Assembly (NCBI GenBank): GCA_030950875.1 | Contig: JAUZQS010000231.1 | Coordinates: forward strand, 1-10,848 | DNA from: Mariprofundaceae bacterium | GTDB taxonomy: Bacteria; Pseudomonadota; Zetaproteobacteria; Mariprofundales; Mariprofundaceae | DNA: 10,848 bases | Direction of reading: 5' to 3' | Shown here: piece by piece, positions 1-6,355 of the stretch | Layout: the number at the start of each line of letters is the position of its first letter | How positions within the stretch are numbered: the stretch's first letter is position 1 | Program-made: the position numbers and the translations under genes | The notes under the pieces: generated by a model | The model's database searches: none | Seen by the model: the letters and a program-made list of their open reading frames with translations, nothing else | What the model was told of the DNA's origin: nothing

Positions 1-222
1 CTTGGTTTTGTCATGTTATTGATGTTATTTTTGCTTTCAAAGGCCATGCCGACTTTTCCTCCTGTGGTGCAGGACTGGTTGCTTTTATTAAGTCCTTTAT
101 CTCATTACCAGTCTATGTTGCGTGGCTTGATACGTTTATCCGATGTGATGTTCTTTGTGGCTATGAGCGGTCTATTTTTAACTTTAACATGGTTTGAACT
201 GGAACGTCGGAGGTGGCGTTAA
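1..222 (+). CDS. ABC-2-type transporter permease, C-terminal fragment
   Basis: The reading frame is open from the first base, so the gene begins upstream and only about 73 C-terminal residues are visible. They comprise a hydrophobic stretch (LLMLFLLSKA), an amphipathic loop with the segment LLLLSPLSHYQSMLRGLIRL, a last transmembrane helix (VMFFVAMSGLFLTLTW) and a short basic tail, ELERRRWR. The pattern of a 'SP-x-SH-x-x-x-x-x-RG' segment followed by one helix and an arginine-rich end is typical of ABC-2 permeases that accompany GldG-like proteins, known from that family. The stop codon shares one base with the next start (TAATG), so translation is probably coupled. The substrate is unknown. 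The ATPase is expected upstream, outside the window. Confidence 0.75.
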   Translation, partial: LGFVMLLMLFLLSKAMPTFPPVVQDWLLLLSPLSHYQSMLRGLIRLSDVMFFVAMSGLFLTLTWFELERRRWR

Positions 223-1778
223 TGAGCAACAAGGCTGATTCGATAGATCAGCGAAAAATAATGCGCCGTTCAGCATGGATGCGTGTGTTGGTCGTGCTGT
301 TGTTTGGCATATTGCTTTTTACCATTACAAATCTTTCACATTTGCGTAGCGATTGGACAGAGGATCAAATTTATAGTTTGTCCGACTCAACCAAGCAGGT
401 GCTAGATGCCCTAGATGAGCCTTTGATGATTCGTGCTTACATTACATCCGATATGCCGCAACCGTACGGTCGTTTACAGGGCTTTATTGAAGATATGCTG
501 CAATCGTATTATGAAGCAGGCCATGGCAAGGTGGGTTTTGATGTGATGGATCCAGCATCAGATGTAAATGTAATGGCTTCGCTTAAGGCATTGAACATTC
601 CCAAGGTGCAAGTGCAGGTTGTGGAAAATGATCGTGCACAGGTGAAGCAGGGCTATTTGGCAATTGTATTGGAATACTTGGATCGCAAAGAAGTTATTTC
701 GGTAGTACAAAGTGAAGAAGGCTTTGAATATTTACTGACAAAGAAAATCAAGAAACTAACCGGTAAAGGTCGTGTGAAGATTGGACTAACATCGGCTTTT
801 GGTGCACATGGTCTGGGTGAATTACAGCGTTTTTCTACATGGATGAAAGATGACTATGAGTTTGTGTCAGTGGATTTAACAAAGGCAGGTGTGCCTGATG
901 ATGTGCGAGCTGTGATTGTTGATGGCATGACACAAGCGCCATCGAAGGCGTGGCGGTTTCGTTTGGATCAATTTCGCATGCATGGTGGCGGTGTTTGGGT
1001 GCTTGCAGGTAGTGCGCGACCATTATTATCAAAGGGTTTTGATGTACAAGCTGTTGATGCCGATGCCAATGACTGGGTGCATGACGATTTAAATATTTCT
1101 GTAGAATCAGGTTTGGTGATGGATAAACGGGCACAGCGTGTTGTGGTGCGTAATGGCATGTTTGAATCGCAAGTGGACTACCCTTTTGTACCCAATGTAT
1201 TGGATTTGAATAAATCTCATGTAATTAGCCGAGGCCTAGAGTCAGTTTCCATACCCTTTGCATCACCATTATTGGCAGTGGATGGAAAAGCTCAGGTGCT
1301 CATGCAATCATCACCGTGGACGGCAGTACAAGATGGACCACCGTTTGATGTTTATCCTTTGATGGCGATCGATAAACGCTTTGAAGGCTTACAGCTAAAA
1401 TCAGAAGTACTTGCGTTGGCACAGGAAGGTGCGATGACATCGGCATTTAAGAGCTTGCCTCAAGGCATGCAGGGGCCGCTATTAACGCATGTAGATTCAG
1501 GACGGTTGTTGGTAATCGGTTCTCCAGGCATGCTTGATGATGAGTTTATGGATGGTTCAGCACTTATTTTGGCATTGAATAGTTTGGACTGGTTGAGTTA
1601 TGATGAAGCTTTGATTGAACTGCGCTCACGTGGCGTGACAGAACGACCTTTGGCAGCATTAAGCAGTGATGGCAAGCTAGTGTTTAAATTGTTGTGGTTA
1701 TTTGCCTTGCCATTGCTAGTGCTATTATTCGGATTATGGCGTTGGTGGCAGTTAAGGCATCCCGTGGTGAACGGGTGA
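222..1778 (+). CDS. GldG-like ABC transporter auxiliary protein
   Basis: This encodes a 518-residue protein. A GTG at 213 would add three residues, but ATG 222 is preferred because GGAGG (209-213) sits 8 bp ahead of it. One transmembrane helix lies near residues 20-37. After it comes the motif WTEDQIYSLSDSTKQVLDAL, the hallmark N-terminus of GldG/ABC-auxiliary proteins (ABC_transp_aux type). A large periplasmic region follows, and a second helix near 488-508 (LLWLFALPLLVLLFGLWRWW) ends in a short basic tail. In the family, such proteins partner an ABC-2 permease and ATPase. In Bacteroidetes they serve gliding, and elsewhere the substrate is unknown. The permease lies just upstream and a DUF4340-like gene just downstream, which is the usual gene order. 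I infer a role in envelope transport, not gliding itself. Confidence 0.85.
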   Translation: MSNKADSIDQRKIMRRSAWMRVLVVLLFGILLFTITNLSHLRSDWTEDQIYSLSDSTKQVLDALDEPLMIRAYITSDMPQPYGRLQGFIEDMLQSYYEAGHGKVGFDVMDPASDVNVMASLKALNIPKVQVQVVENDRAQVKQGYLAIVLEYLDRKEVISVVQSEEGFEYLLTKKIKKLTGKGRVKIGLTSAFGAHGLGELQRFSTWMKDDYEFVSVDLTKAGVPDDVRAVIVDGMTQAPSKAWRFRLDQFRMHGGGVWVLAGSARPLLSKGFDVQAVDADANDWVHDDLNISVESGLVMDKRAQRVVVRNGMFESQVDYPFVPNVLDLNKSHVISRGLESVSIPFASPLLAVDGKAQVLMQSSPWTAVQDGPPFDVYPLMAIDKRFEGLQLKSEVLALAQEGAMTSAFKSLPQGMQGPLLTHVDSGRLLVIGSPGMLDDEFMDGSALILALNSLDWLSYDEALIELRSRGVTERPLAALSSDGKLVFKLLWLFALPLLVLLFGLWRWWQLRHPVVNG

Positions 1779-2296
1779 AAAAAACAGCCTGGGTGATATT
1801 ATTCTTATCACTGTTATGGATGGTATTGTGGATGTGGCAGCAGCCATCGTCCCAATCGCAGCGCATGGCTATGCAGTCAAGTGTTGCCGTGAAAAGCATT
1901 GTGCAAATGATTATTCAGAAACATGGTGGTAAAAGGATTGTTCTGAAACTACAGCAAGGACAGTGGCGAATGGCGAATGGCGATTTAGCTGTGCAGGATG
2001 CGACGTTACGCTTGCTCGATGATTTAACCAGTATGCAAGTGATTCGGGTCGTGACACGAAAGTATGATTTTGATGCCGATTTAGGCTTGCTCAAGCGAGG
2101 CGTCAGCGTGCAATGTTTGGATGCACAAGGTGTCGTATTATTAGATGTAACAGTGGGCAAACAGGGTAGTGATTTACTTTCAACCTATATTCGCAGGGCT
2201 GATAGTGATGCCGTTGTCGCAGTGAACCGAACCTTGGTTTGGCAAGTTAAACGCAGTAAAAAAGCATGGAAAGCAACGGAGAAAGTAGAGCCATGA
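1775..2296 (+). CDS. Short DUF4340-like membrane-anchored protein
   Basis: A start at GTG 1775 gives 173 residues and the classic 4-base GTGA overlap with the preceding stop. The frame is open further upstream, but those starts lie deep inside the GldG-like gene. GGTGA at 1766-1770 is a modest ribosome-binding site. The product has one N-terminal membrane anchor (residues about 4-22, AWVILFLSLLWMVLWMW) and then a periplasmic domain. Its segment of the form 'DLGLLKRGVSVQCLDAQG', followed by 'VTVGKQ' and 'YIRRADSDAVVAV', matches the DUF4340 pattern of a residue-accessory repeat, as I recall the family. DUF4340 proteins are commonly longer (roughly 300-450 residues), so this looks like a single-repeat version. 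Gene order after a GldG-like protein supports the call. The molecular function is not known. Confidence 0.68.
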   Translation: MKKTAWVILFLSLLWMVLWMWQQPSSQSQRMAMQSSVAVKSIVQMIIQKHGGKRIVLKLQQGQWRMANGDLAVQDATLRLLDDLTSMQVIRVVTRKYDFDADLGLLKRGVSVQCLDAQGVVLLDVTVGKQGSDLLSTYIRRADSDAVVAVNRTLVWQVKRSKKAWKATEKVEP

Positions 2297-2940
2297 CCGA
2301 GCTTATTTTGTTTGATTGCGATGGTACGCTGACCGACTCGAATATGGTGATTGTTCGATCTATTCAACAAGCTTTTGAAGATAATGCTTTATCTGCACCG
2401 AATACTATAGATGTTTTGGCCGCTTTGGGTATGTCTTTGGATGGCGTGGTTGAGGCTTTGTTACATAAGCAAAGCAATTATTCGAAAGAACTTGTAGCTG
2501 CGATTGCCAAGGCTTATCGTCAGCATTACTGCTCTTTTGAAAAGGATATTATTTTGTATCCAAGCGTTTTGGATGTTTTGAAAATATTAAAGCAGCGCGG
2601 TTATTGGATGGCGATTGTGACAGGAAAATCCAAAGATGGATTGGAGCGGGTTTTATCGCGTTTTGATTTGGAAACGTATTTTTATGCTTGGCGAACAGCA
2701 GATTGTTGTCATTCCAAGCCGCATCCTGCGATGGCACTGGAATGTATGGAAGAATTGGGCGTTAAGGCTGCGAATACAACCTTGGTGGGAGATTCGCATT
2801 TTGATATTCAGATGGCAAAAGCCGCAGGGATACGTGCTTTTGGGGTTTCTTTTGGCTCTGAAAACAGACAATTTTTATATGATGAAGGTGCGGATAAGGT
2901 ATTGTATGCATTTGAGGAATTACTGGGTTATTTTCCATAA
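2293..2940 (+). CDS. HAD-superfamily phosphatase (phosphoglycolate phosphatase-like)
   Basis: The protein has 215 residues. The start at ATG 2293 forms an ATGA overlap with the preceding stop. All four HAD motifs are visible: motif I DCDGTLTDS (nucleophile D8, acid D10), motif II IVTGKS (T110), motif III lysine in SKPHP (K142) and motif IV VGDSHFDIQMA (D167, D171). An alpha-helical cap between residues about 17 and 85 makes it a C1-cap HAD of the Gph/beta-phosphoglucomutase/PpaX type. It should hydrolyse a small phosphorylated metabolite in the cytoplasm, but the substrate cannot be read from sequence. Overlap with the transporter genes implies co-expression. A functional link is not obvious and may be only positional. 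The stop is followed within 14 bp by a mobile element insertion. Confidence 0.9.
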   Translation: MTELILFDCDGTLTDSNMVIVRSIQQAFEDNALSAPNTIDVLAALGMSLDGVVEALLHKQSNYSKELVAAIAKAYRQHYCSFEKDIILYPSVLDVLKILKQRGYWMAIVTGKSKDGLERVLSRFDLETYFYAWRTADCCHSKPHPAMALECMEELGVKAANTTLVGDSHFDIQMAKAAGIRAFGVSFGSENRQFLYDEGADKVLYAFEELLGYFP

Positions 2941-2946
2941 GACCTG

Positions 2947-2954
2947 GATCCTGC
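2947..2954. repeat. Left target-site duplication of the 161-bp element
   Basis: GATCCTGC directly abuts the left terminal repeat. The identical octamer at 3116-3123 abuts the right one. The match is exact over 8 bp. Confidence 0.85.
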
Positions 2955-3115
2955 GTAACTATTCAGTATGTTTGTTGAAACATGCATTGAAGTGTCATGT
3001 CGAACGTAGTTGAGACATCTTTTGACGCAATGTCGATGAAAGATCCCTCGACTTCGCTCGGAATGACAGAACAAAGGCATCATGCTGAATATTTTTAGGT
3101 ATGTTGAATAGTTAC
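2955..3115. mobile_element. 161-bp MITE with 8-bp target duplication
   Basis: The ends are GTAACTATTCAG (2955-2966) and its inverse TGAATAGTTAC (3105-3115), perfect over 11 bp. They are flanked exactly by the direct repeat GATCCTGC at 2947-2954 and 3116-3123. Terminal inverted repeats abutting a perfect 8-bp duplication are the signature of cut-and-paste insertion. No ORF of transposase size lies inside, so it is non-autonomous. IS66-family elements, as I recall, have ends beginning GTAA and make 8-bp duplications, so a transposase of that type is the likely mobiliser (inference). A subterminal copy of the end sequence (catgctgaata, 3080-3090) and a nested inverted repeat lie inside. Confidence 0.85.
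2993..3068. repeat. Nested imperfect inverted repeat inside the 161-bp element
   Basis: A 28-nt arm at 2993-3020 (begins TGTCATGTCGAACG) and the inverse arm at 3041-3068 (ends CGCTCGGAATGACA) match at 21 of 28 positions, around a 20-nt centre. The right arm read on the minus strand (TGTCATTCCGAGCGAAGTCG...) resembles a short intergenic repeat seen in many unrelated bacteria, from memory and not checked. It can fold into a long stem in RNA of either strand. It may be an older palindromic repeat captured by the element. Confidence 0.7.
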
Positions 3116-3123
3116 GATCCTGC
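3116..3123. repeat. Right target-site duplication of the 161-bp element
   Basis: GATCCTGC is the second copy of the octamer at 2947-2954. It also forms the outer part of the left arm of the hairpin at 3116-3155. Confidence 0.85.
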
Positions 3124-3155
3124 AAGTGTTTGTGCCTGCAAACACTTGCAGGATC
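3116..3155 (+). repeat. Perfect 16-bp hairpin between HAD and AsmA genes
   Basis: The left arm 3116-3131 and right arm 3140-3155 are perfect inverse complements around the 8-nt loop GTGCCTGC. GATC lies at both ends. Removing the 161-bp element and one octamer copy restores a longer stem: CCTG at 2943-2946 then pairs with TAGG at 3156-3159, giving 20 pairs with one G-U. There is no T-tract after either arm, so it is not a standard intrinsic terminator. It could still protect or end the upstream mRNA, or be a palindromic repeat of its own. Confidence 0.75.
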
Positions 3156-3200
3156 TAGGCAAGAGTATTGTGGGGCGTAATAAGTAGGCAGTTGATATTT

Positions 3201-3205
3201 GGAGG
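3201..3205 (+). promoter_or_regulatory. Ribosome-binding site that decides the AsmA-family start
   Basis: GGAGG is followed by two in-frame ATG codons, at 3208 and 3211. The spacing is 2 nt to the first and 5 nt to the second, so 3211 is favoured. A TTG at 3199 would overlap the site itself and is unlikely. Confidence 0.7.
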
Positions 3206-3210
3206 AAATG

Positions 3211-5562
3211 ATGAAGAAAATCGTTAAATATAGTTTAAGTGTGTTGGCAGTCGTAGTTGTTTTATTGTTGATTGCACCATTTCTCTTGAATGTAGAAGAT
3301 TATAAACAGCAAATTGAGCAACAAGTCGAGGATGCTACGGGACGCAGCTTGAAAATTGGAGGTTTGCAAGCCTCGTTGTTCCCTTGGGTTGGGATTACTT
3401 TGGATGATGTTGTGTTGGCAAACCGCCAAGGTTTTTCAGAGCGTGATTTTTTAAAGGTGAAGCACCTTGATGTACAGGTGGCTTTATTGCCATTGTTTAG
3501 TAAGAAGTTAGAAATTATTCGCTTTAAACTAGAAAAGCCAGAAATTTTTATGGAGCGTAATGCCAAAGGTGAAGGAAACTGGGAAGATTTATTGCCCGCC
3601 TCACCAGCATCGATAACTGCTATTTCAGGAACACCGAAAGGTGCATCGACTGTTATCAAACATGATGAAAAAAGCAGCTCGATTCTGGCTGCTTTGAGTG
3701 CAGAGTCTTTACAGCTTCATGATGGTAAGTTTATCTGGCAAGATGCCCAATCGGGTGTGCATATAGCCTTGACGGATGTACAAATGGAATTGGATGATGT
3801 GCAATTAGAACATCCTATTCGAATAAAGATTTCGGCGCGTTTGAATGGTGATAAGATTGATATGGATGCACAAGTAGGTCCTTTGGGCGACTTGGCAACA
3901 TTGGATGTGAATAAGCTGCCCATCCAGTTATCGCTTAAGAGTGATGCCATTCGTTTAAAACCCTTTGCAGCATTGATTGGCTCTCTTCCTAATCAGTTGG
4001 GAGATATAAATAAAGCAAGTGTAATGTTGAATGCGCAATTAGAGCAACGCCCTGATGGGGTGCGTTTATCGACGGGTAAAGGCGCACTTTTGGCGGCAAT
4101 GAATGTTGCATTGGATTGGAAAGTTGAAATGCCAAATGTAAATACTTTGCGCTTGAATCATATGGGGTTGGCTATTAATGATAAACCTTTATTTGTGATA
4201 CAGGGTGATGTGAAACAGTTGAATAAAGCACCGCGTTATACGTTACGTATTCAGGGTGAAAACATTCAACGCACATGGTTGGAAGGCTTGTTGCCAGAGT
4301 TAAGTCAAATGTATGCGGCGCACCCTTCGCCATGGCAAACGTTGAAAGTGGGAGCTTCACTTGCAGGTACGACGGAACGCGTTGATTTACGGGATATGCA
4401 GGTGCTTCTGGATGGTGAAATTCTACAACTTTCAGGGAGTGTGGGATTTGCAACAGCGCCTAATATCCGCTTGCGTTTGGCAGCTAAAAGCTTGCACCTT
4501 GATCCCTGGCTGCCACAGCCAGCAGAAGCGCCTGTGAATAATTCTGCAGATGGTTCGTTGGCTAAGGCGAACGCATCAGGTGAGACGCAAGTAAATGAGC
4601 CAGTGAAGACTGCTGTTGAGCCTGATTTGCGTTTTTTAAAACCTTGGCATGTATCTATCCAACTGCAAGTTGAAAAACTATTTATGCGCGGTTTGGCGTT
4701 GAGTCACTTGCGTGGAACGCTGAAAGGTGAACGGGGCGTATTTACGCTTTCGCCTTTGGGTTTTAATTTGGCTGGAGGGCAGGTTCGAGAAAATGCCAGT
4801 ATGAATGTAAATCATTACCCTGTGAGTTGGACTGAATCCATTCATATTTCAGAATTGAAACTGAAACCTGTTTTGCAAGCCCTAGCGGGCACAGACTTAT
4901 TGGATGGTACGCTGCGATTGGATACTAATTTGAAAGCAACAGGATTGTTGCCAAAGGCTTCGATGGCTTCTTTGAGTGGTACAGGCCAGCTATCGTTACA
5001 AAATGGTCGGATAAAAGGCTTTGATGTTGCAGGCAGCTTGCGAAATTTATCTTCGCTAGGGTCACAAAAGTCAGCTGGCGAGGTATATACTGATTTTGCT
5101 CAACTACAGGCGAGCTTTAAAATTCGTCATGGGATTGTAAAAAATGATGATTTATTTTTGGCATCACCATTATTTCGTTTAACAGGCAAAGGTGTGGTTA
5201 ATTTGCCTGCCTCGACACTTGATTACCATGTCCGCCCTAAACTGATAGGTTCATTGGTGGGACAAGGCGATACGTTAACGGTGCGTAAAGGCTTATCTGT
5301 ACCATTGCATATTTATGGGCCGTTTGCATCGCCAAGTATTAAGCCTGAACTGGATGCAAAATCAGTTCTCGAAAATGTGGGTGGTTTAATGGGTAGCGGT
5401 GCTGGTGGCGTTGGTGGTGTGTTAGGCGGTATTGGGAACTTACTGAAGGGAAAAAAAGTACCCGCTTCTAAGCGTAAACCAGCTAAGATTAATCCAACAT
5501 CACAACCTCTGACACCTGATCAACTAATACAGAAAAGTATTAAAGGGTTGTTGAGGTTTTAA
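3211..5562 (+). CDS. AsmA-family envelope protein
   Basis: This is a 783-residue protein. An N-terminal signal-anchor helix (residues about 3-27, VKYSLSVLAVVVVLLLIAPF) precedes the typical AsmA opening: NVEDYKQQIEQQVEDATGRS, then LQASLFPWVGITLDDV and VALLPLFSKKLEIIRFKLEKPEI. The C-terminal AsmA region is also clear (ASPLFRLTGKGVVNLPASTL, then LSVPLHIYGPFASPSIKPEL). The family consists of inner-membrane-anchored periplasmic proteins with repeated beta-rich segments. Relatives are proposed to act in outer-membrane biogenesis or lipid transport. Two low-complexity linkers occur, near 132-155 and 436-471. A glycine-rich stretch (723-745) and a basic tail (746-759) precede the end. It is longer than E. 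coli AsmA (617 residues). yciO follows after 12 bp, suggesting one transcript. Confidence 0.88.
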   Translation: MKKIVKYSLSVLAVVVVLLLIAPFLLNVEDYKQQIEQQVEDATGRSLKIGGLQASLFPWVGITLDDVVLANRQGFSERDFLKVKHLDVQVALLPLFSKKLEIIRFKLEKPEIFMERNAKGEGNWEDLLPASPASITAISGTPKGASTVIKHDEKSSSILAALSAESLQLHDGKFIWQDAQSGVHIALTDVQMELDDVQLEHPIRIKISARLNGDKIDMDAQVGPLGDLATLDVNKLPIQLSLKSDAIRLKPFAALIGSLPNQLGDINKASVMLNAQLEQRPDGVRLSTGKGALLAAMNVALDWKVEMPNVNTLRLNHMGLAINDKPLFVIQGDVKQLNKAPRYTLRIQGENIQRTWLEGLLPELSQMYAAHPSPWQTLKVGASLAGTTERVDLRDMQVLLDGEILQLSGSVGFATAPNIRLRLAAKSLHLDPWLPQPAEAPVNNSADGSLAKANASGETQVNEPVKTAVEPDLRFLKPWHVSIQLQVEKLFMRGLALSHLRGTLKGERGVFTLSPLGFNLAGGQVRENASMNVNHYPVSWTESIHISELKLKPVLQALAGTDLLDGTLRLDTNLKATGLLPKASMASLSGTGQLSLQNGRIKGFDVAGSLRNLSSLGSQKSAGEVYTDFAQLQASFKIRHGIVKNDDLFLASPLFRLTGKGVVNLPASTLDYHVRPKLIGSLVGQGDTLTVRKGLSVPLHIYGPFASPSIKPELDAKSVLENVGGLMGSGAGGVGGVLGGIGNLLKGKKVPASKRKPAKINPTSQPLTPDQLIQKSIKGLLRF

Positions 5563-5574
5563 GGGATAAGCAAG

Positions 5575-6189
5575 ATGTTTGAACATGTAAGAATGCATCC
5601 AGATCGACCTCAAATTCGTCAGATTCGACGGGCTGTGGATATGTTGCGGCAGGGTGGCTTTGCCATTGTTCCTACTGAAACAACGTATGCGATGATGATG
5701 TTGCCACAAGCTTTACAGGCTCAAGATGCTGTCCGTAAGTTGCGTCAGTTGGATGATAAACATTTATGGTCTTTGGTGGTATCCGATTTATCACAGGCAT
5801 CGAAGTATGTAAGTATGGATAATCAAGCCCATCGCATTTTGAAGCGTTGCTTGCCAGGGCCTTATACGTTTATTTTACCGGCCACGGGAACGTTACCCAA
5901 ACGCGTATTTGGGAAACGTAAAGATATGGGTATTCGTATGCCGAGTCATAGGGTATGTTCAATGTTATTGGATGAACTAGGAGAGCCCTTATTGGCAACC
6001 TCGATGCAATTTTGCGATGAAGAATATATTGCAACCGACCCAGAGCAAATGCAGACATGTTGTAAGCATTTGCAAGGGGTATTGATGGATGCAGGCTGGG
6101 GTGGTATGACACCTACGACGATTGTTGATTTGTGTGATGATAGTGCAAACGTACTGCGTTTGGGTATGGGTGAATGGCCATTGAAGTAA
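5575..6189 (+). CDS. yciO: YciO, Sua5/YrdC/YciO-family protein
   Basis: This 204-residue protein carries a YrdC-like domain over nearly its whole length. The opening HPDRPQIRQIRRAVDMLRQGG, then PTETTYAM, RKLRQLDDKH, PGPYTFILPAT, MGIRMPSHRV, GEPLLATSMQF and PTTIVDL, tracks E. coli YciO closely from memory. This places it in the YciO branch, not TsaC/TsaD-partner YrdC. YrdC relatives make threonylcarbamoyl-AMP for tRNA t6A. The physiological role of YciO is less clear. Where YciO has PTDSGYALG this protein has PTETTYAMM, a change worth noting in the nucleotide-binding region. The start at ATG 5575 is supported by AAGGGA (5561-5566), 8 bp upstream. The mobile element starts 8 bp after its stop. 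Confidence 0.88.
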   Translation: MFEHVRMHPDRPQIRQIRRAVDMLRQGGFAIVPTETTYAMMMLPQALQAQDAVRKLRQLDDKHLWSLVVSDLSQASKYVSMDNQAHRILKRCLPGPYTFILPATGTLPKRVFGKRKDMGIRMPSHRVCSMLLDELGEPLLATSMQFCDEEYIATDPEQMQTCCKHLQGVLMDAGWGGMTPTTIVDLCDDSANVLRLGMGEWPLK

Positions 6190-6197
6190 GAAATAAT
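6190..6197. repeat. Left target-site duplication of the 46-bp element
   Basis: GAAATAAT directly follows the yciO stop codon and abuts the left terminal repeat. The copy at 6244-6251 is identical. Confidence 0.85.
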
Positions 6198-6243
6198 GTA
6201 ACTGTTCAGCTACAGCTATTTTATGGTTGTGCTGAATAGTTAC
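6198..6243. mobile_element. 46-bp mini-element with 8-bp target duplication
   Basis: The ends GTAACTGTTCAGC (6198-6210) and GCTGAATAGTTAC (6231-6243) are inverse complements with one mismatch. They match the termini of the 161-bp element at 2955-3115. The octamer GAAATAAT lies immediately outside on both sides (6190-6197 and 6244-6251), an exact target duplication. Only 20 nt separate the two ends, so the element is little more than its termini and would fold into a 13-bp stem. It sits between yciO and yajR. With no coding capacity it must have moved using a transposase supplied elsewhere. Confidence 0.85.
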
Positions 6244-6251
6244 GAAATAAT
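6244..6251. repeat. Right target-site duplication of the 46-bp element
   Basis: GAAATAAT abuts the right terminal repeat and equals the octamer at 6190-6197. Confidence 0.85.
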
Positions 6252-6271
6252 GAAAGTTATTGATTGTAAAT

Positions 6272-6336
6272 GAGCCGATTGCAAAAGTCGTGAGCGGTAA
6301 TCTGCTTCCTCACTCTGGCGCATTTGCAAGAGGCTC
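6272..6336 (+). promoter_or_regulatory. Candidate structured leader RNA of yajR
   Basis: Three nested helices can form. GAGCC (6272-6276) pairs with GGCTC (6332-6336), TTGCAAA (6279-6285) with TTTGCAA (6323-6329), and GTGAG (6290-6294) with CTCAC (6309-6313). The first two are separated by GA opposite GA, a symmetric tandem G-A mismatch that is often stable in RNA. An asymmetric internal loop and a 14-nt apical loop complete it. The structure ends 7 nt before the yajR ribosome-binding site (AAGGAG, 6344-6349). It matches no riboswitch class that I recognise. The frame of yajR stays open through it, so a longer protein from TTG 6260 is not formally excluded. Confidence 0.45.
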
Positions 6337-6343
6337 TAATGTT

Positions 6344-6349
6344 AAGGAG
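6344..6349 (+). promoter_or_regulatory. Ribosome-binding site that decides the yajR start
   Basis: AAGGAG lies 6 nt before ATG 6356 and 9 nt before ATG 6359. The upstream in-frame TTG at 6260 has no such site, so the protein most likely starts at 6356. Confidence 0.75.
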
Positions 6350-6355
6350 AAAAAA

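Noticed and set aside
2636..3013. 125-codon frame overlapping the HAD gene on the + strand
   Set aside because: It is a frame shadow of the HAD gene that runs into the mobile element, with no plausible start site or family resemblance.
3116..3155. Intrinsic terminator of the HAD gene
   Set aside because: The stem is strong but no T-tract follows on either strand, so it is reported as a hairpin only.
6260..6355. Longer YajR starting at TTG 6260
   Set aside because: There is no ribosome-binding site before it, the family starts near MTAEER, and the region fits a structured leader better.
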